Assembly: GCF_036568665.1 (NCBI RefSeq)
Contig: NZ_DATCSD010000414.1
Span: 1 to 35,408, forward strand
Source: Ohtaekwangia sp036568665
GTDB taxonomy: Bacteria; Bacteroidota; Bacteroidia; Cytophagales; Cyclobacteriaceae
Direction: 5' to 3'
Length of the DNA: 35,408 nucleotides
The notes under the pieces were generated by a model that had not been told where the DNA came from, did no database searches, and saw only the letters and a list, made by a program, of their open reading frames with translations. This document shows positions 7,978 through 17,479 of this stretch, piece by piece. Positions within the stretch are counted from its first letter, which is position 1. The number at the start of each line of letters is the position of its first letter. The position numbers were made by a program, and so were the translations under genes.

Positions 7978-9606
7978 TTAAAATGAATAAGGCACCGCAG
8001 GTTCCAGCAATAACGGGTTGGCCGTTATCTCAACAGAGGGTAAAGGCAACGTAAATGTATTCGGGTTAGCGGGTGTAATTACACCATAAGAATCTCCCGG
8101 AGTTACTTTACCTGTAGTACCGTCAATCTGAATGTTAACACGGCTATCTTCACCATTAAGACGCTCCAACGCCTTTGCCGGATTGTAATATGAAAGCCTG
8201 ACGATATCAAACCAGTATTCACCTTCGCCCGCCAGCTCTATTCTTCTTTCTTTGAATAATATAGCTTCGTTAATCAAGCTGACTTCAGGGAGACCTGCCC
8301 TTCTTCTTATTTGATTAAAATACCCTACTGCCTGTGCATCGGAGGTTGTTCCATTATTACCCAGAACTGCTTCGACATAAACCAGGTATATATCTGCAAG
8401 TCTTAACAATATAGTATGCTCCGGAGAAGATGTATTGGTCATCAGCGGCAGATTAAGATCTTTCTCGTTACCTATAATATGCTTCTTTAAACCACTATTG
8501 CCATTGAATTTAAGACCCGTTTTTGTAACACCGTTTTCAACGTAACTTATATTCGTGTTTAATTCAGGGTACTTATCATTCTTATACATGAATGTGGCTT
8601 TGCGCCGCAGTGAATCAACTTCAATGGAGTCATTGGCAAGATCGAGGTATTGAAGGTACATATCGTACGTAGCTTCAATAGCAAAGAAACCACCACCCCC
8701 ATTTATCTGTAACGCGTTGCTGTAAAGCTGGAGCATATTTCCCTGGTACCAACCTCCACCATTTGTTGGCCACTGGAGAGCAAACAGAGACTCTGCATTA
8801 TCGTTGTTCTGATACTTGAAAACATCGGCATAGTCGGCCAGCAATGATAAACCGCTATTCTCACAAACATTACCAGCATAAAATTTAGCACTATCAAGAA
8901 GGTCCTGATTGCGCGTGCCACTTTGATTCAAGCCTGCCCATGTGAGATATACTTTCGATAGCAATCCTTGAGCTGACCATGTAACTACTCTGCCTTTATC
9001 CCATGTTGCCGGTAAATTTTTCCGCGCAAATGTCAAATCATTCGCAACAAACTGGTATACATCACTGGCGTGATTTTTATTTACCAACGGTTTATCAAAT
9101 AGCTTTCTGTTGTCTTCAATGATGGGTACATCACGCCATAATCTTGTCAAAGTGAAATAAGCATAGGCACGCATAAACTTTGCCTCTGCAAGTGCTGCAT
9201 TGACATCTTCTTTCGGGATATCACTTGCCGCTAATTCTTCTATGGCATGAATAGTGGTGTTGGCATGTGCTATTAAGTTGTACATCGTTCTCCATTCCGT
9301 TATCAAATTAGCGTTATAGCCATTGAGCGAAAAAGTATTTAGTTCAACTGCCGGCCCGTTGTATCCCAGTATCATGTTACCCCCCAGAACTTCACCTAAT
9401 GGCAAATAGCAATCAGAAGACCATGCACCCCATATACTGCCACTATATAAAGAGGCCGTTGCCTTTTTCAGATCTGCAGCAGTTTTATAAAAATTATCGC
9501 TCGTTACTGCTGACAGTGCAGGACGATCTAAAAATGAATCACTGCACGATGCCAAAAGAACAGACGTAGCAAGCGATATATAGATTATTATAGATTTTGT
9601 CTTCAT
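7978..9606 (-). CDS. SusD-family outer-membrane glycan-binding lipoprotein
   Basis: A 542-residue lipoprotein with lipobox LLASC (C21) and the typical SusD opening CSDSFLDRPALSAVTSDNFYKT. TPR-type helical regions follow (AEAKFMRAYAYFTLTRLWRDVPII, about 140-165), and the C-terminal part has the RADIYLVYAE-like helix (LRLADIYLVYVEAV), the QIRRRAGLPEV motif and RRIELAGEGEYWFDIVRL. These are hallmarks of SusD/RagB proteins. It forms the lid of the SusC transporter and binds oligosaccharides at the cell surface. It starts 6 nt after the susC stop, so the two are co-transcribed. Confidence 0.97.
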   Translation of the reverse strand: MKTKSIIIYISLATSVLLASCSDSFLDRPALSAVTSDNFYKTAADLKKATASLYSGSIWGAWSSDCYLPLGEVLGGNMILGYNGPAVELNTFSLNGYNANLITEWRTMYNLIAHANTTIHAIEELAASDIPKEDVNAALAEAKFMRAYAYFTLTRLWRDVPIIEDNRKLFDKPLVNKNHASDVYQFVANDLTFARKNLPATWDKGRVVTWSAQGLLSKVYLTWAGLNQSGTRNQDLLDSAKFYAGNVCENSGLSLLADYADVFKYQNNDNAESLFALQWPTNGGGWYQGNMLQLYSNALQINGGGGFFAIEATYDMYLQYLDLANDSIEVDSLRRKATFMYKNDKYPELNTNISYVENGVTKTGLKFNGNSGLKKHIIGNEKDLNLPLMTNTSSPEHTILLRLADIYLVYVEAVLGNNGTTSDAQAVGYFNQIRRRAGLPEVSLINEAILFKERRIELAGEGEYWFDIVRLSYYNPAKALERLNGEDSRVNIQIDGTTGKVTPGDSYGVITPANPNTFTLPLPSVEITANPLLLEPAVPYSF

Positions 9607-9612
9607 AGATTT

Positions 9613-12600
9613 CTATAATGATAAGTTTAAACCAAACGTGATTATTCTTGGCTGCGGATAATAGCCATCATCAATACCTGCATATAGCGGGTTCCATGAT
9701 CCGATTTCAGGATCCATACCGGAATACTTGCTTATTATAAACAGGTTGGTAGCGCTTGCATACACCTTTAAAGATTTCAGGTGCATTTTTTGAGTCAGGC
9801 TATTCGAGAATGTATACCCTAAAGAAACGTTTTTAAGTTTCACAAATGAACCGTCTTCAACATAACGATTCGATACTCTTTGGTTTCCATTTGTTCTATC
9901 ATTCCGGAGTCCGGGGATCTTCGTATCGGGATTGGTTACATATACATTGTTAACATCGGAAGCCGATCCGTTTGGATCGACCAACGCGAGTTTTGCATAA
10001 TTTTTTACACCGGAGAAATAGGCTGTATTCCCTTGTGGGTCTTCGTGTGTCTCACGTGTTACATTGTATACTTTGTTTCCAATGTTGGAAGTGAAGAATA
10101 TAGTTAAATCAAAATTCTTATAGGTAAAGGTGTTATTTAACCCCAATTGCACCTTCGGAAGTGGAGACCCCAGATAGGTTTGATCGCTTTCATCAATAAT
10201 TCCGTCTCCATTCAAATCCTTGAACTTAAGATCGCCATACCAGATACTTCCGTTTGCATTGGCAAACGGAAGCGGTTGACCATTTCTCACCGGTCTTGCA
10301 TGTGGCAAAATACCTTTTGCTTCATCACCCAGTACGTCTGTTGGAGTTGCAAAAACACCTTCTACTATATATCCATAAAATTCTCCCAACGATCTTCCCG
10401 GCACTGTTCTGGAATATGTAGTGCTAATGGAAGCATCCTTAGCATTTAATGCCGTTATTTTATTTTTGTTATGCGACACAGTAAGGTCAGTTCTCCAGGT
10501 CAAGTCTTTACCCCGGAGGTTATCAGAACTTATCTTAAAGTCGAACCCTTTGTTCTCCATGGAGCCTATATTTACATAGGGAGCTTTTAATGAACCCGGA
10601 GGCCATGATGAGGTAGCTGTTCCTGAATACAATGGCAATGTGATTTGCATAGCAAGATCATTCGTCTTGCGATGGTAAAAATCAACTGAGAAATTTATCC
10701 GCCAATTGAAGAAAGCTCCATCGAGACCGATGTTGTTATAAAAAGTCTGCTCCCATTTCAAATCAGGATTTCCAATATCATCATTCACCAACGCTACACC
10801 GCCAAGACCGGTAGACGCTGTAGTAAGCGTACTTGCATATGCATAATCTCTCCCGCCTGCCCGGTTGGTTAAACCTGAACTCAAACGCAGTTTCAATTCA
10901 TCAACGATATTTACACTTTGAAAAAAGGCCTCGTTATTAATCTTCCATGCTACAGCTCCTGAATAGGATAGTATCCAACGATTTTGTTTAGCATACATAG
11001 AGTTTCCATCATAACGGGCATTGCCTGTAACCAGGTAGCGGTCGTTAATACCCAAATCCAGACGGCCGAAGTACGACTCTATTGAAGATTGACCCTTGCT
11101 GCCGCCGTTCGTTGCCGTTGCCGGATCACCTGCTCCAATGGTCTGAACTGCGTTTGTAGGAAAATCCATGCGTGATGCACTTAATTGTCTCGAGTAGTTT
11201 AATTGCCATTCATGTCCTCCCATGGCAGTCAATTTGTACTTCTCTCCAAACGAATGGTTATAGGTAAGAACAGTACTCATTTCTGAGTGATTGTAATCAT
11301 TGTAGTCAGCGGTACCGTCATTCTTTCCTTTTATAAGGTTACCCATTACATAGGTTGGGTTAAAGCGGTCGCGGTTATAGATGGAATAGCTTCCCCCGAT
11401 AGTATTTTTTAAGAGCAAGCCTTTTGCAAGGTCAGTTTCAATATAGGCGTTTGGATATACCTCCTTCCGGTTGGCCTCATCTTTATTAATTAATGCCAGC
11501 GCTAAAGGATTTTCTATTGGCGGCACCCAACCGTTGTTATTGTATGCGCCACCCCATGAACCATCGGAATTCTGCACAGCAATATCGGGGGTCATACTCA
11601 GCGCCCTCCCAATAACTCCTGAAGTTATAGCATTGACTTTATAGTCAATATTTACCAACTGAAGACCTGCGCCAATTCTCAACCACTTGGTTGTTTTATT
11701 ATCCAGATTTAAACGGACAGACGTTCTGTCAAACTTAGTTCCGAAAGCAACGCCATCGTTTTGATGGTATGTTCCGGATAAATAGTAGTGCGTTTTTTCA
11801 TCTCCGCCACTTAAAGAGATTGAATGCTCGCTGACACGCGATGTTCTGAATAACTCCCCTTGCCAGTCTGTTCCTTTACCTAAATACTGAGGATTCTGAA
11901 ACTCAGGTCTGGCATCAAAACTCCACGTAGGATCTGCTGCCCTTGCGTTTAAGAAGGTTGCATGGTCACGCAAATCCAGAACCGGAAGTCTCTGCAGGAG
12001 TTGTTGAAATCCTGTATAATACTGATACGAAACTACTGGAGCTCCCTGCTTTCCTCTTTTGGTTTTGATTAAAATAACTCCATCGGATGCCTGGGATCCG
12101 TAGATTGCTGTAGAAGCTGCATCCTTTAGTACTTCAATAGACTCAATTTCAGATGCATTGATACCCGCTGTTGGATTCATACCACCATCTCTAGACCCGG
12201 CAGTGCTAAATCTTATACCATCGATTACATACAGGGGATTGCTGCCGCCCAGCGAAGTTATACCGCGAATTTGCACTGAGACACCACCACCGGGTTGTCC
12301 GGACACTTGCTGGACAACCATACCTGGCACTCTGCCTTGCAGCGCCTGCTCCAGGGTGCTGACATTCGTTCTTTTTAGCTCATCACCTCTAACGGAAGAT
12401 ATGGCGCCTGTCAGATCTTTTCTTTGCACTTCACCGTAGCCGATAGAAACTACGATCTCCTCAAGCGTTTGTACATCTTCCGCTAATTTAACATCCACAG
12501 CTGTCTGCTGTCCTACTACAATCTCCTGCTGCTTATATCCTATAAAGGAGATAACAATTATGTCATCGGGTCTCGCAGAGATTGTGAATACTCCTTCGGC

Positions 12601-12771
12601 ATCGGTCACCGTTCCAATGGATGTACCTTTAACAAGCACACTGGCACCTGGTATGGCAGAACCTGATTCATCTCTCACTACACCGGTTAGTGTTTTCTGC
12701 GCCAGAGCATTAAGGCACATGAACATAATTAGTACAGCGATACCAAAACATCTGTAAAGCTTTTTCATCAT
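9613..12771 (-). CDS. SusC-family TonB-dependent oligosaccharide transporter
   Basis: A 1052-residue outer-membrane protein. After the signal peptide (1-25) comes a carboxypeptidase-regulatory-like domain (about 26-98: TLTGVVRDESGSAIPGASV, then GTVTDAEG). Next are the TonB-box region LEEIVVSIGYGE (103-114), the plug domain (about 115-235, with NPLYVIDGIR) and a long beta-barrel ending in PRIITFGLNLSL. Length and order are those of SusC/RagA proteins. With SusD it imports oligosaccharides using energy from TonB-ExbBD. It is the first gene after a 487-nt gap that contains repeated CGTCT words, so it probably has its own regulated promoter. Confidence 0.97.
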   Translation of the reverse strand: MMKKLYRCFGIAVLIMFMCLNALAQKTLTGVVRDESGSAIPGASVLVKGTSIGTVTDAEGVFTISARPDDIIVISFIGYKQQEIVVGQQTAVDVKLAEDVQTLEEIVVSIGYGEVQRKDLTGAISSVRGDELKRTNVSTLEQALQGRVPGMVVQQVSGQPGGGVSVQIRGITSLGGSNPLYVIDGIRFSTAGSRDGGMNPTAGINASEIESIEVLKDAASTAIYGSQASDGVILIKTKRGKQGAPVVSYQYYTGFQQLLQRLPVLDLRDHATFLNARAADPTWSFDARPEFQNPQYLGKGTDWQGELFRTSRVSEHSISLSGGDEKTHYYLSGTYHQNDGVAFGTKFDRTSVRLNLDNKTTKWLRIGAGLQLVNIDYKVNAITSGVIGRALSMTPDIAVQNSDGSWGGAYNNNGWVPPIENPLALALINKDEANRKEVYPNAYIETDLAKGLLLKNTIGGSYSIYNRDRFNPTYVMGNLIKGKNDGTADYNDYNHSEMSTVLTYNHSFGEKYKLTAMGGHEWQLNYSRQLSASRMDFPTNAVQTIGAGDPATATNGGSKGQSSIESYFGRLDLGINDRYLVTGNARYDGNSMYAKQNRWILSYSGAVAWKINNEAFFQSVNIVDELKLRLSSGLTNRAGGRDYAYASTLTTASTGLGGVALVNDDIGNPDLKWEQTFYNNIGLDGAFFNWRINFSVDFYHRKTNDLAMQITLPLYSGTATSSWPPGSLKAPYVNIGSMENKGFDFKISSDNLRGKDLTWRTDLTVSHNKNKITALNAKDASISTTYSRTVPGRSLGEFYGYIVEGVFATPTDVLGDEAKGILPHARPVRNGQPLPFANANGSIWYGDLKFKDLNGDGIIDESDQTYLGSPLPKVQLGLNNTFTYKNFDLTIFFTSNIGNKVYNVTRETHEDPQGNTAYFSGVKNYAKLALVDPNGSASDVNNVYVTNPDTKIPGLRNDRTNGNQRVSNRYVEDGSFVKLKNVSLGYTFSNSLTQKMHLKSLKVYASATNLFIISKYSGMDPEIGSWNPLYAGIDDGYYPQPRIITFGLNLSL

Positions 12772-13258
12772 AGAAATTTGGTTAGGTTAGGTGTTCAACT
12801 CTTACGCTGCTGTTCAATGCATCGGAATGTGAAGTCTTCGGGATCGATTCCGGGTGACAACATCTGTAATCGTTTGCAGTAAATTTATGGGCAGGAATGC
12901 CTTAAGGATGGTATTGAATCGTCTTGATCAGACGGTTTTAGCGTCTAGGCAGGGTGCCCAAACGTCTCGAACTTATGTATATCATTTTCACCCCAACTTA
13001 AGTTCAGCAAAAAGTAAAGCTTGGTTACGCGGAAGAAAGCCAGGTAAAGTTGATTCACAATTCCACCTGAAGCAGAACCATGAGCCATGCAACGATGAAA
13101 AAAATAACCATATACATGAATAATTCAAGAAATAGCAGAAGTCTTAATTTTCTTTTCAAGGGTAGTAGTATGGTTAGTCATCAAAAATATAGGTGTGCAC
13201 CGTCTCTAAGAACGATCTGAAAAAAGTGGAACAATTCTCTACATATATAGTATCTCTG
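12772..13258 (-). promoter_or_regulatory. Upstream region of the susC operon
   Basis: A 487-base gap separates the regulator's stop from the susC start. No convincing gene is present; the 89-codon plus-strand frame at 12854-13123 has no domain character. The region holds a cluster of CGTCT/AGACG words at 12920-12967 (listed separately) and one more at 13201. Downstream of the cluster, on the coding strand, lies TAAATTTA (around 12883-12890), one base away from the Bacteroidota -7 consensus TAnnTTTG. No convincing terminator for the regulator gene was found. Confidence 0.5.
12915..12971 (-). promoter_or_regulatory. Candidate operator: CGTCT direct repeats with an inverted copy
   Basis: CGTCT occurs at 12920-12924, 12942-12946 and 12963-12967, spaced 22 and 21 bases (two helical turns), with the inverted copy AGACG at 12930-12934. 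Three longer words recur upstream of the GH42 gene: TGAATCGTCT (12915-12924 and 27679-27688), CGTCTCGAA (12963-12971 and 27684-27692) and AGACGGTTTTAG (12930-12941), which appears there as AGACGTTTTAG (27636-27646). Direct repeats upstream of susC fit binding by the AraC-type domain of the hybrid regulator encoded next door. This is inferred from repetition only. Confidence 0.45.
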
Positions 13259-16200
13259 CTAATTTCTTCGCTTGCCACTGGCATACGCGGACGGCAGCAC
13301 ATGATATTGCTCTTTAAAATGACGAGCGAAGTATTTGGGATTGTTGAAACCTACACGATATGCAACTTCTGATACGGAAAGCTGACTCTTCTCAAGAAGC
13401 TGTGCCGCATGCTGCAAGCGAATGGAACGAATAAGTTCTAACGGAGCTTTACCGGTAAGCTCCTGTACCTTTCTGAAAAATTGAGCACGGCTTACACCCA
13501 GCTCGCGACTTAAGTCTAACACCGTAAGCTCGCTGTTAGCTATATTCTTTTCGATTGCCTCAATAACGCGCGCTATAAATTGTTCATCCAATGAAGTAAT
13601 CTGGATCTCGCTTGCCTTGATTCCATTTTTCTTGGCCAGTAATTTATGCAGGTCTTTACGCACTGAAATCAGGTTACGGATTCTCGACTCCAGTATCGGA
13701 AAGCTGAACGGCTTGGGTATATAGTCGTCTGCTCCTACTTCAAATCCCTCCAGTCTTTGTTCTTCACCGGAACGAGCCGTGAGCAGGATAACGGGTATGT
13801 GACTTACACGCTGATCGGATTTGATTTTCTTGCAAAGTTCGGTACCATTCATGTCGGGCATCATCACATCGCTTACAATTAAATCCGGGTATTGCGAAAG
13901 AGCTTTCTTCCATCCTTCCTCTCCGGTTTCTGCTTCTATAACATCGTATGCCATTTTCAAGTTATCTTTCAGGTAGAAACGGAAATCTTCGTTATCCTCT
14001 ACCAGCAATATCAGCGGCCTGCCATCCGATTTACCATTATCTTCTTTTGCGCCATCAGCTTCACTGTTCATTGGTTCACTTATGGTTTCATGCACAGCGG
14101 TAACAATTTTCTTCAGCGGCAACACTACTATAAATGAACTTCCTTTACCCACTTCACTTTCTACACGAATCGTTCCGCCATGTATTCGCACAAACTCTTT
14201 TGTTATAGCGAGTCCTATACCACTGCCCTGGTTCACAATAGAGCTTGGCAATTCATTTTGGAAGAAACGTTCAAAGATCAGTTCATGCTTCTCCGGAGAG
14301 ATTCCAATTCCGGAATCCTTCACCACGATTTCAATGAGACTATTTTCGGAAGAATCTTTAACCTCTACCATCACGGATATCGATCCGTTACCCATAGTAA
14401 ATTTGAAGGCGTTGGAAAGAAGATTGAACAATATCTTCTCAACTTTGTCGTGATCAAATATAGCTTCGAGTGAAGATGTATTGGACTCAAAGGTGAGCTT
14501 GATATTTTTTTTCTCCGACAGGTCTGCAAAAGAATAAACCGTTTCGCGAACGAACTGGATGATGTCTCCTTCGGATGGATGGAAGCGTATGTCCTGGACT
14601 TCCATTTTTCTGAAATCAAGAAGCTGGTTCACGAGATTTAACAACCGCTTTGTGTTCCGTTGAATGAGATCTATATTCTTTCGTTGCTCCGGTTCTTGTA
14701 CTTGTTCACTCAGACTCTCCAGCGGAGACAGTATAAGTGAAAGCGGAGTTCTGAATTCATGACTCACGTTGGTAAAGAATTTCGTCTTCATCACGTCCAG
14801 CTCGCGCGATCGCATTGTTTCTTCCCGTTGTTGCCTGATTGCAAACTTCATGCGCTCGCCTTGCTGTATAAGCCTGCGCGTTATATAAAGTGCCGCAAAC
14901 AGCAGGATCATATAGATCATATACGCTTTCCCTGATTTCCAGAATGGCGGCAGTACCTGGATGCGAAGTGAAATACCTTCTTCACTCCATTCACCGTCAT
15001 TGTTGGTAGCGATAACGCGAAATGTATAGTTACCAGCGTTGAGATTTGTAAAGGTTACTCTCCGATTATTCGCATCGGCTGGCAGCCAATCTTCATTAAA
15101 TCCTTCAAGTTTATATTTATACTTTATTTTTGACGGCTGCATAAAGTTGAGTGCGGCAAACTCTATAGAAAAAACATTGTCGCTTGCTTCCAATACTATA
15201 GAAGGATTGGTGGTAATGGAGGATGATAACGAAAAGTGATTATCGCCATCGTTCCTTCCGGGGCGTATACTTTTATTGAACAACTGAAAATCAGTGAACA
15301 CAAGCCGTGGCACAGTTTTGCTGTGCCCTATATCTGCCGGCTTGAAAATATTGAATCCACCGTCTCCGCCAAACACCAGTTCTCCGGTTGTTAGTCTGAG
15401 AGATGCATTTTCATTGAACCGCTGACCTTGCAAACCGTCTGCTTCCGAGTAATTGGTAATACGGAGTCGAATGCTATCGCCAGATACTACTGGAACAGCG
15501 CAGGTAAGTCCGTTGGAAGTACCAAGCCATATCCGACCTTCGGCATCTTCTTCCATAGACATGATGGTGTTGTGAGGCAGCCCATCCTTTTCTGTGAAGT
15601 TGATAAACCGATTGGTTCCGTTTTGCCATACACTCAGCCCTCCTATGGTTCCGATCCACATGCGTCCTTTGGAATCTTCGAGTATCCCCAGAATAACATT
15701 GCTGCTAAGCGATGCCGGGTTGTTCTTCTCCGTTTCGAAATGAACAATATTTCCGGAATCCTTCATGAGTACATCAATCCCCAGCGATGTACCGAACCAC
15801 ATATTGCCTTTCGTATCTTCCTTAATGGTTGAAGTATAGCTTGAGAAAAGTGCTTTTTGCTGCGGGTGCGAATAGCGCGTAAACGTTTTTGTGCTTCTGT
15901 TAAAAAGATTAACACCTCCATCCAAGGTACCGATCCAAAGCTGATGCTTTGAATCTTCAAAGATCTCCCATACACTTCTATCCGAAAGACTCGAAGGATC
16001 TTCAGCACGGTGCTGATACCGGGTAAATTTATGTCCATCAAAACAGTTTAGCCCGCCAAAGAATGTACCGATCCACAGCTTGCCTTCGTGGTCCAGACAC
16101 AAACTCACAATAATATCACTGCTGAGACTATTCGGGTCCTTTGGATTATGTCGGTACGTTGTAAACTTCCCAGTGCCTCTGTCGAAGTATATCAATCCGC

Positions 16201-17389
16201 CTCCGTCTGTTCCAAGCCACAGATTTCCCTTCTTGTCTTCTATAAAATAATCTATATCTTCAAAAGGTAAAGCAAACGGTTTGGAGTGCCGGTTATAAAT
16301 CGGGAACCGCTCCATACTTTTATGAAAGAAGTTCAATCCTTTTTTAAAGGTACCGATCCAGATTATTCCGTCCGGATCTTTATACATCGTTGTAGCGGCA
16401 TTGGCACTCAGCGTAGTGCCCATATCAGAATCGTGCGAAACATTGCGTATCGAAAAATTCTTTTTATCGAGTATATCAATGCCCTTGCTGGAGGAAGAAA
16501 TCCATATATACCCCTGATCATCCTGTGCGAGTCCGGAAATCAGATCGGAGCTCAACGCTGTAGGCGTAGAATTTTTCTTGAAGTGGTAGATTTTATTTTC
16601 ACTTGTTTTGTAATAGAATACACCTTCATCAAGATTGGATATATATCCCCAAAGATCTCCATCACGGTCAACCATCAACTCTGCGTATAATGATTTATTC
16701 ACACGTAAAGAAGTCCGCAGGAAAGACGTTCTCTTCACCACGGTGAATTTTTCCTCCTTGAACACAGCATTCTCCAGAACGCCGTTTGCATGTGTTATCC
16801 AGTAACTTCCATCGGGATGATGTACAAGGGCTGTGATATTGTTGGTGCTGATGGTCGCGTTATCGTTATCAATATGCTTTACAGACCGCGTTGTCTTTTT
16901 TACTTCATTGTAACATACCAACCCGTTGTTTTTCAGCAACAGCCAGTAATTGTTGGCATTGTCATGGACTATATTTTCAACGTCAGCCGGATTGACTTTT
17001 ACATTTTTATCAAGGAATTGAAAATCTGTTGAGAACGTTTCGGTCTCTGAATTATAGAAGCCGACTCCGCTGGCCGTTATAACGCCAAGCTCCCCTCCCG
17101 GTGCCGGGAACAGCCGTATTATATAATCGTTTGGCAGCGAAGAAGAGTCTGCAGGATCGTTGCGGTATATCTTGATTGAATAACCATCGAAGCGATTCAA
17201 ACCAGACTCCGTTCCAATCCATACAAAGCCGGCTGCATCTTTATAGACTGACCTTATAAAGTTATGTGACAAGCCCTGGTGACTATCAATATGCATAAAG
17301 CGCTCCTGCCCGATTGCATTGCTGCCTGACAAAACCGACAGCAATACCACCCAGAACCAACGGGACCCGAAAAAACTGTTCTCTTTCAC
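13259..17389 (-). CDS. Hybrid two-component system sensor/AraC regulator of the PUL
   Basis: A 1376-residue one-protein signalling system. The parts in order are: signal/anchor at about 10-27; periplasmic Reg_prop beta-propeller repeats (about 30-690, many D-x-x-G-x-x-W-[IF]-G-T blades); Y_Y_Y domain (about 745-812); membrane helix (about 821-838); HisKA with phospho-acceptor H877 in TNVSHEFRTP; HATPase (about 970-1092, SGIGIS and GSGIGLAI); receiver domain with D1174 in VSDVMMPD, T1204 and K1226; and a C-terminal AraC-type helix-turn-helix (about 1275-1372). This is the standard HTCS class that senses an oligosaccharide in the periplasm and activates its PUL. It lies between the GH42-GH2-GH74-SprF group and susC. 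All key phosphotransfer residues are present, so it should be functional. Confidence 0.97.
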   Translation of the reverse strand: MKENSFFGSRWFWVVLLSVLSGSNAIGQERFMHIDSHQGLSHNFIRSVYKDAAGFVWIGTESGLNRFDGYSIKIYRNDPADSSSLPNDYIIRLFPAPGGELGVITASGVGFYNSETETFSTDFQFLDKNVKVNPADVENIVHDNANNYWLLLKNNGLVCYNEVKKTTRSVKHIDNDNATISTNNITALVHHPDGSYWITHANGVLENAVFKEEKFTVVKRTSFLRTSLRVNKSLYAELMVDRDGDLWGYISNLDEGVFYYKTSENKIYHFKKNSTPTALSSDLISGLAQDDQGYIWISSSSKGIDILDKKNFSIRNVSHDSDMGTTLSANAATTMYKDPDGIIWIGTFKKGLNFFHKSMERFPIYNRHSKPFALPFEDIDYFIEDKKGNLWLGTDGGGLIYFDRGTGKFTTYRHNPKDPNSLSSDIIVSLCLDHEGKLWIGTFFGGLNCFDGHKFTRYQHRAEDPSSLSDRSVWEIFEDSKHQLWIGTLDGGVNLFNRSTKTFTRYSHPQQKALFSSYTSTIKEDTKGNMWFGTSLGIDVLMKDSGNIVHFETEKNNPASLSSNVILGILEDSKGRMWIGTIGGLSVWQNGTNRFINFTEKDGLPHNTIMSMEEDAEGRIWLGTSNGLTCAVPVVSGDSIRLRITNYSEADGLQGQRFNENASLRLTTGELVFGGDGGFNIFKPADIGHSKTVPRLVFTDFQLFNKSIRPGRNDGDNHFSLSSSITTNPSIVLEASDNVFSIEFAALNFMQPSKIKYKYKLEGFNEDWLPADANNRRVTFTNLNAGNYTFRVIATNNDGEWSEEGISLRIQVLPPFWKSGKAYMIYMILLFAALYITRRLIQQGERMKFAIRQQREETMRSRELDVMKTKFFTNVSHEFRTPLSLILSPLESLSEQVQEPEQRKNIDLIQRNTKRLLNLVNQLLDFRKMEVQDIRFHPSEGDIIQFVRETVYSFADLSEKKNIKLTFESNTSSLEAIFDHDKVEKILFNLLSNAFKFTMGNGSISVMVEVKDSSENSLIEIVVKDSGIGISPEKHELIFERFFQNELPSSIVNQGSGIGLAITKEFVRIHGGTIRVESEVGKGSSFIVVLPLKKIVTAVHETISEPMNSEADGAKEDNGKSDGRPLILLVEDNEDFRFYLKDNLKMAYDVIEAETGEEGWKKALSQYPDLIVSDVMMPDMNGTELCKKIKSDQRVSHIPVILLTARSGEEQRLEGFEVGADDYIPKPFSFPILESRIRNLISVRKDLHKLLAKKNGIKASEIQITSLDEQFIARVIEAIEKNIANSELTVLDLSRELGVSRAQFFRKVQELTGKAPLELIRSIRLQHAAQLLEKSQLSVSEVAYRVGFNNPKYFARHFKEQYHVLPSAYASGKRRN

Positions 17390-17479
17390 GACTTCATTGG
17401 ATAGTTAAATCAATACTATATTCAACAGGACACTCAGTATCCGATCAACGTTGTCTCTTGCTAAAGATACAAATTGTCG

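Noticed and set aside
12854..13123. 89-codon plus-strand open frame upstream of susC
   Set aside because: It has no domain or signal character and covers the candidate operator and promoter region of susC; it looks like a chance frame.
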